From NCBI GenBank assembly GCA_015484905.1, contig WFUN01000015.1, positions 1-33,379 on the forward strand: a DNA stretch of 33,379 bases. Direction: 5' to 3'. This DNA is from Hydrogenimonas sp. (GTDB lineage Bacteria > Campylobacterota > Campylobacteria > Campylobacterales > Hydrogenimonadaceae). The position numbers were made by a program, and so were the translations under genes. Under the pieces are notes generated by a model. That model made no database searches. It had not been told where the DNA came from and was given only the letters and a program-made list of their open reading frames with translations. This document shows, piece by piece, positions 28,996 through 33,379 of this stretch; positions within the stretch are counted from its first letter, which is position 1, and each line of letters opens with the position of its first letter.

Positions 28996-30219
28996 GTGAG
29001 ACGGGTAGTGGTAACCGGACTGGGAATGATCAATGCGATAGGTCACGATAAAGAAAGTTCTTTTAAGGCCATACTTGAAGGACAATGTGGCATTGAAAGA
29101 ATTACTTTGTTTGATGCCGGCAACCAGAGTGTTCAGATTGCAGCTGAGGTAAAAGAGTTTGACCCGACCGTGGTAATGGATTTGAAAGAGGTTAAAAAGG
29201 CGGATCGATTCATTCAGCTTGGAATCAAAGCGGCCAACGAGGCGATGAATGATGCCGGTATTGACGATAGCGTAGAGCGCAACCGCTTCGGTATATCCTG
29301 TGCATCCGGTATCGGCGGTCTGTCAAATATCGAGCGCAATTCGATTATCTGTGAAAACAGAGGGCCGCGTCGAATATCACCTTTTTTCATCCCTTCGGCT
29401 CTTGTCAATATGCTTGGCGGTTTTGTATCTATCGCACATACTCTCAAAGGACCCAATCTTTCCAGCGTTACAGCGTGTGCCGCCGGAACACATGCCATTA
29501 GCGAAGCGTGCAAAACGATCATGCTCGGCGGTGCGGACAGGATGCTTGTAGTCGGAGCGGAAGCCGCCATCTGTCCGGTGGGAATAGGCGGTTTCGCCGC
29601 TATGAAAGCGCTTGCGACACGCAACGACGAACCTAAAAAAGCTTCACGTCCGTTCGATGCCGACAGGGGCGGATTTGTCATGGGTGAGGGAGCCGGTTCT
29701 CTCGTACTAGAAGAGTATGAGGCGGCACTCTCCAGAGGAGCGAGAATTTACGGGGAGCTTATAGGTTTTGGAGAGAGTGGCGACGCAAATCACATCACGA
29801 CGCCTGCGCCGGAAGGAGAAGGTGCCTATAGAGCCATGAGAGCGGCACTCGAGATGGCCGACAATCCGAAAGTGGATTATATCAATGCTCATGGTACCAG
29901 TACAAAATACAACGACTGGTATGAGACAATGGCTATAAAAAAAGTGTTTGGAGGCAAAGAAAACTGTCCTCCTGTCAGCTCCACAAAAGGTCAAACGGCA
30001 CACTGTCTGGGGGCAGCCGGAGCGATTGAAGCCGTAATCTCCCTTATGGCTTTGCGGGATGGAGTCATTCCTCCGACGATCAATTATGAAACGCCCGATA
30101 AAGATTGTGATCTCGACTATGTGCCGAATATCGCCCGTGAGGCATCACTCGACGTCGTCATGAGCAACTCTTTCGGTTTTGGTGGCACAAACGGTGTTCT
30201 GATCTTTAAGAAGGTGTGA
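28996..30219 (+). CDS. fabF: 3-oxoacyl-[acyl-carrier-protein] synthase II (GTG start)
   Basis: [31 protein letters not shown] active site, [28 protein letters not shown]. Confidence 0.96.
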   Translation: MRRVVVTGLGMINAIGHDKESSFKAILEGQCGIERITLFDAGNQSVQIAAEVKEFDPTVVMDLKEVKKADRFIQLGIKAANEAMNDAGIDDSVERNRFGISCASGIGGLSNIERNSIICENRGPRRISPFFIPSALVNMLGGFVSIAHTLKGPNLSSVTACAAGTHAISEACKTIMLGGADRMLVVGAEAAICPVGIGGFAAMKALATRNDEPKKASRPFDADRGGFVMGEGAGSLVLEEYEAALSRGARIYGELIGFGESGDANHITTPAPEGEGAYRAMRAALEMADNPKVDYINAHGTSTKYNDWYETMAIKKVFGGKENCPPVSSTKGQTAHCLGAAGAIEAVISLMALRDGVIPPTINYETPDKDCDLDYVPNIAREASLDVVMSNSFGFGGTNGVLIFKKV

Positions 30220-30220
30220 T

Positions 30221-31174
30221 GTGGCGACATACCTTCCTTTTGAAGAGAAACTAAAAGAGATCGAAAACGAGATAGCCTCTGCAAGGGTGCGTGGAGATAC
30301 GGAAGCGATAGCGATCCTTGAAAAAGATCTCGAAAAAGAGCTTTCCAAGATATATAAAAACCTTTCCGATTTTCAAAAGCTTCAGCTGGCGCGCCATCCG
30401 GATCGCCCGTATGCTCTCGATTATATCCGCTTCCTGATGCGTGATGCGATCGAAATTCATGGTGACAGAACTTTTAGAGACGACCCTGCGATCATATGCT
30501 ATCTTGGTTATATCGGTGATGAAAAGTGCCTTGTCATAGGTGAACAGAAGGGGCGCGGTACCAAAAACAAGCTCAAGCGCAATTTTGGAATGCCAAATCC
30601 CGAAGGTTACAGAAAGGCTCTGCGTACCGCCAAAATTGCAGAGAAGTTCGGTCTGCCGATACTCATGCTCATAGACACTCCTGGTGCCTATCCCGGCCTT
30701 GGTGCAGAGGAGCGCGGGCAGAGTGAGGCCATAGCGAGAAACCTTCTGGAGTTCAGCCGCCTCGATACCATAACCGTCTCGATAGTGATAGGCGAAGGTG
30801 GAAGTGGTGGAGCTCTTGCGATAGGAGTCGCCGACAGGCTTGCAATGATGCGCTACTCTATTTTCAGCGTAATCTCTCCCGAAGGGTGTGCGGCAATTTT
30901 ATGGAACGATCCATCCAAAGTAGAGCAGGCGACAAAAGCGTTGAAAATTACACCGGACGAGTTGCTGAAGATGAAGCTTATAGACGATATTATAGATGAA
31001 CCTATAATTGGAGCGCATCGTGACAAAGAGGAGGCGGCCCGGGCGGTGGGAGACTACTTTCTTTCACAGCTGAAACTGATGAGAGAACTCGATCCAAAAG
31101 AGCGCATGAAGCAGCGTTATGACAAACTGGTGAGTTTCGGTGCCTTTTTTGAGCCCGAAAAGAAAGAGGAGTGA
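30221..31174 (+). CDS. accA: Acetyl-CoA carboxylase carboxyltransferase subunit alpha (GTG start)
   Basis: [70 protein letters not shown]. Confidence 0.96.
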   Translation: MATYLPFEEKLKEIENEIASARVRGDTEAIAILEKDLEKELSKIYKNLSDFQKLQLARHPDRPYALDYIRFLMRDAIEIHGDRTFRDDPAIICYLGYIGDEKCLVIGEQKGRGTKNKLKRNFGMPNPEGYRKALRTAKIAEKFGLPILMLIDTPGAYPGLGAEERGQSEAIARNLLEFSRLDTITVSIVIGEGGSGGALAIGVADRLAMMRYSIFSVISPEGCAAILWNDPSKVEQATKALKITPDELLKMKLIDDIIDEPIIGAHRDKEEAARAVGDYFLSQLKLMRELDPKERMKQRYDKLVSFGAFFEPEKKEE

Positions 31175-31181
31175 TGACATC

Positions 31182-31217
31182 GGCGGCATAAAAACGGCCG
31201 CCTTTGGTCTTTTTAGA
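31182..31217 (+). terminator. Terminator hairpin after accA
   Basis: GGCGGC-ataaaaacg-GCCGCC followed by tttggtcttttt. Confidence 0.7.
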
Positions 31218-31440
31218 GATTGTTTTTCTTTTTGTAATCCAGAATCATTCTGTATGCTTCATCTTTGAGGCGCAGCTTCTCTTTTTTCAGTTTTTCCAGT
31301 TCCAGATCGTCCATATGTTCTCGTCCCTCTTCTACTTCCGTGACGGTTTTATCGAGTTCGTTATGGCGTTCGAAGATCTTTGCAAAATGGGCGTTTTCAA
31401 CTTTCAGTTTGCTGATAATGTCGCGATATTCGTGAAGCAT
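31213..31440 (-). CDS. Small coiled-coil protein, DUF465-like
   Basis: 75 aa; HEYRDIISKLKVENAHFAKIFERHNELDKTVTEVE...LEKLKKEKLRLKDEAYRMI, DUF465/YdcH-like pattern. Confidence 0.8.
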   Translation of the reverse strand: MLHEYRDIISKLKVENAHFAKIFERHNELDKTVTEVEEGREHMDDLELEKLKKEKLRLKDEAYRMILDYKKKNNL

Positions 31441-31489
31441 TGTTATACTCTCCTGTGAAGTTTTTCAGATTATATTCAAATATTGCTTA

Positions 31490-32677
31490 TCAGGTCCTGT
31501 AGTCTGCATTTATCCTGACATATTCGTATCCAAGGTCGCAGCCATATGCGGTAAAGCAGCCGTCAGCTATACCAAGATCACAATGGATGGCAAAAGATCT
31601 TTTTTTCATGATTTGCGCTGCTTTCAACTCCTGTTCGGTATCAAACAGAATCTCTCCTTTTCTATAAACGGTTACATTCCCGAAAGAGATGGTGAGTTTT
31701 TTGGGGTCGCATTCGACTCCACTGGCTCCTATAGTCGAAGCGATTCGTCCCCAGTTGGGATCTTCTCCGTGAAGGGCGGTTTTTACAAGAAGAGAGTTTG
31801 TCAACGCCTTGGCCGCTCTTGATGCTTCGTTGCGGTTGGCGGCACCGGTAATTTTAAATGCCACGCATTTTGTGGCGCCTTCACCATCAGCCACTATTTT
31901 GAGAGCCAGTTCATGCATAACTTTTTCGAGCGCAAAAACGAAGGCCTCGCGATGGTAAATACCGGATTTGCCGTTTGAAAGCAGCATGACACTGTCGTTT
32001 GTAGATGTGTCTCCGTCTACGCTTATCGCATTGAATGTAGTTTCGGCACACTCTTTTAGTAAAGGGATCATCTCGTCCGCCGGAAGAGCGGCATCGGTTG
32101 TGATAAAGCAGAGCATTGTTGCCATCGATGGTGCTATCATACCGGCCCCTTTTGCCATGGCGCCGATTCTGAAACTGTCTCCATTTTCAAGCTTCACTTC
32201 GAATGCTACCTGTTTGCTGTAACTGTCGGTAGTCATTATCGCTTCCGCCGCCGCTTTTGGAGATCTCTTTGAAAGATCGAAGAGTTCTATGCCTTTTAGG
32301 ATCTTCTCTTTCGGCAGAGGTACGCCTATTACACCCGTAGAGCTCATGACCGGATTCTCTATATTTTTCAGATAGGCCTTTGCATGTTTCAAAACGAGTT
32401 CCACATCTTCGACCCCCGCCTCTCCTGTCAATGCATTGGCATTTTTTGCATTTATAAGTATGAAGTTGGTAGTCTCTATGGCATTTTTTTTAAAATGTAA
32501 GATCGGAGCGGCCTGAAAGCGGTTGGTTGTAAATATGGCCCTTATGTCGCAAAGAGAATCGGAGTAGATGAATGCGAGATCTTTTTTGCCGTCCGGTTTG
32601 AGTCCTGAGCATACACCGTCTGCGAAAAAACCTGCCGGTGCGCACACCCCTTTGTCGACTGATAGAAGCGTAAACAT
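31490..32677 (-). CDS. argJ: Bifunctional glutamate N-acetyltransferase / amino-acid acetyltransferase
   Basis: INAKNANALTGEAG, MSSTGVIGVPLP autocleavage region, AKGAGMIAPSMATMLCFITTDA, EDPNWGRI. Confidence 0.95.
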   Translation of the reverse strand: MFTLLSVDKGVCAPAGFFADGVCSGLKPDGKKDLAFIYSDSLCDIRAIFTTNRFQAAPILHFKKNAIETTNFILINAKNANALTGEAGVEDVELVLKHAKAYLKNIENPVMSSTGVIGVPLPKEKILKGIELFDLSKRSPKAAAEAIMTTDSYSKQVAFEVKLENGDSFRIGAMAKGAGMIAPSMATMLCFITTDAALPADEMIPLLKECAETTFNAISVDGDTSTNDSVMLLSNGKSGIYHREAFVFALEKVMHELALKIVADGEGATKCVAFKITGAANRNEASRAAKALTNSLLVKTALHGEDPNWGRIASTIGASGVECDPKKLTISFGNVTVYRKGEILFDTEQELKAAQIMKKRSFAIHCDLGIADGCFTAYGCDLGYEYVRINADYRT

Positions 32678-32777
32678 GAAAAACTCCTGTAAAAGTGCAC
32701 TGAAGATACACCGGTCATCTGCAAAGAGAGTCGGTTGGACCCGATATCAGAGATACCCTTTTGGGGTCCAGCGGGGT

Positions 32778-32969
32778 TTAAACCCCCTGCTTTTTCATTG
32801 TGCGCAGAGTGGAAGCTGCAACTTTGATCTTTTTGCGCGTACCGTCTTCAAGAGTGATTCGAACGGTGCGAAGATTTGGCAGAAAACGTCTTTTTGTTTT
32901 GTTGTGAGCGTGACTGACGTTGTTGCCGGACATTGGTCCTTTACCGGTTATTGAGCATTTTCGCGCCAT
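32778..32969 (-). CDS. rpmB: 50S ribosomal protein L28
   Basis: [33 protein letters not shown]. Confidence 0.97.
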   Translation of the reverse strand: MARKCSITGKGPMSGNNVSHAHNKTKRRFLPNLRTVRITLEDGTRKKIKVAASTLRTMKKQGV

Positions 32970-33212
32970 AATTTAGCCTTTGTCGATATTTTATGATATT
33001 GTAAAAAGTTGGCTAATTCTATTGAAATTAACCATATAGTTAGCTTAAATTAAGCGTTAATTTATAGAGCACGATTGTGCATCGGTCACGATAATATGTA
33101 TTATGATATAGAGAATTAAATTCAAATTTTTCATCAAGCTTCACCAATCTAATTAAATTATGGACAATTTTACGATAAAATTGTACAAAACAGCTATAAG
33201 GCTTCAACAGAA

Positions 33213-33379
33213 ATGGTTACACCGGAACAGATCGGCGAGTACTTGAAGAGAGTCCCTTCGCTTCCAGGCGCGCTGAAAAACTCTTTGAAGTGGCTTGCTG
33301 AAGATGAACTGGCGTCTGCAGCCAGAGCCGCGTCCGCCGATCCGGCACTCGTTTACTATCTGAAGCAGACTGTAAACAG
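33213..33379 (+). CDS. N-terminal part of a possible HDOD-domain protein (truncated by window end)
   Basis: Open frame from ATG at 33213: MVTPEQIGEYLKRVPSLPGALKNSLKWLAEDELASAARAASADPALVYYLKQTVN; pattern LP...L...L...D...LA....DPAL..YL...VN is HDOD-like. Confidence 0.5.
   Translation, partial: MVTPEQIGEYLKRVPSLPGALKNSLKWLAEDELASAARAASADPALVYYLKQTVN

Overview
The window is a densely packed, mostly housekeeping chromosomal segment. Gene content and order (HP0268-like gene next to miaB, gap-pgk-tpiA-fabI, TpiA with an NFKTNHTR N-terminus, MOMP-like porin) suggest a Campylobacterota (epsilonproteobacterial) genome; the lineage call is inference. About 33 protein-coding genes, two of them truncated at the window edges, and one tRNA-Phe are supported: argS(3' part), rsfS, nadD, gap, pgk, tpiA, fabI, porin, a split/frameshifted periplasmic protein, an OppB/DppB-type permease, nusA, an HP0268-like gene, miaB, a DUF374-type acyltransferase, a small membrane protein, a PilM/PilN/PilO-like trio, tilS, rimO, a DUF481 protein, modE-modA-(TOBE protein)-modB-modC, a DUF4143 AAA ATPase, tRNA-Phe(GAA), murD, mraY, gpmI, fabG, acpP, fabF, accA, a DUF465-like coiled-coil, argJ, rpmB and the start of a possible HDOD gene. 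I see no CRISPR array, transposon or obvious complete novel multi-gene system. The items most worth a second look are: (1) a gene split at an in-phase A AAA AAA slippery run (7146-7705); (2) heptanucleotide degenerate repeats, one array upstream of murD and one apparently inside the murD reading frame; (3) an imperfectly duplicated hairpin element between fabG and acpP with a possible relative downstream of rsfS; (4) an orphan PilMNO-like inner-membrane platform; (5) a ModE-type operator plus an unusual number of TOBE/Mop domains; (6) a DUF4143 ATPase abutting the 3' end of tRNA-Phe.
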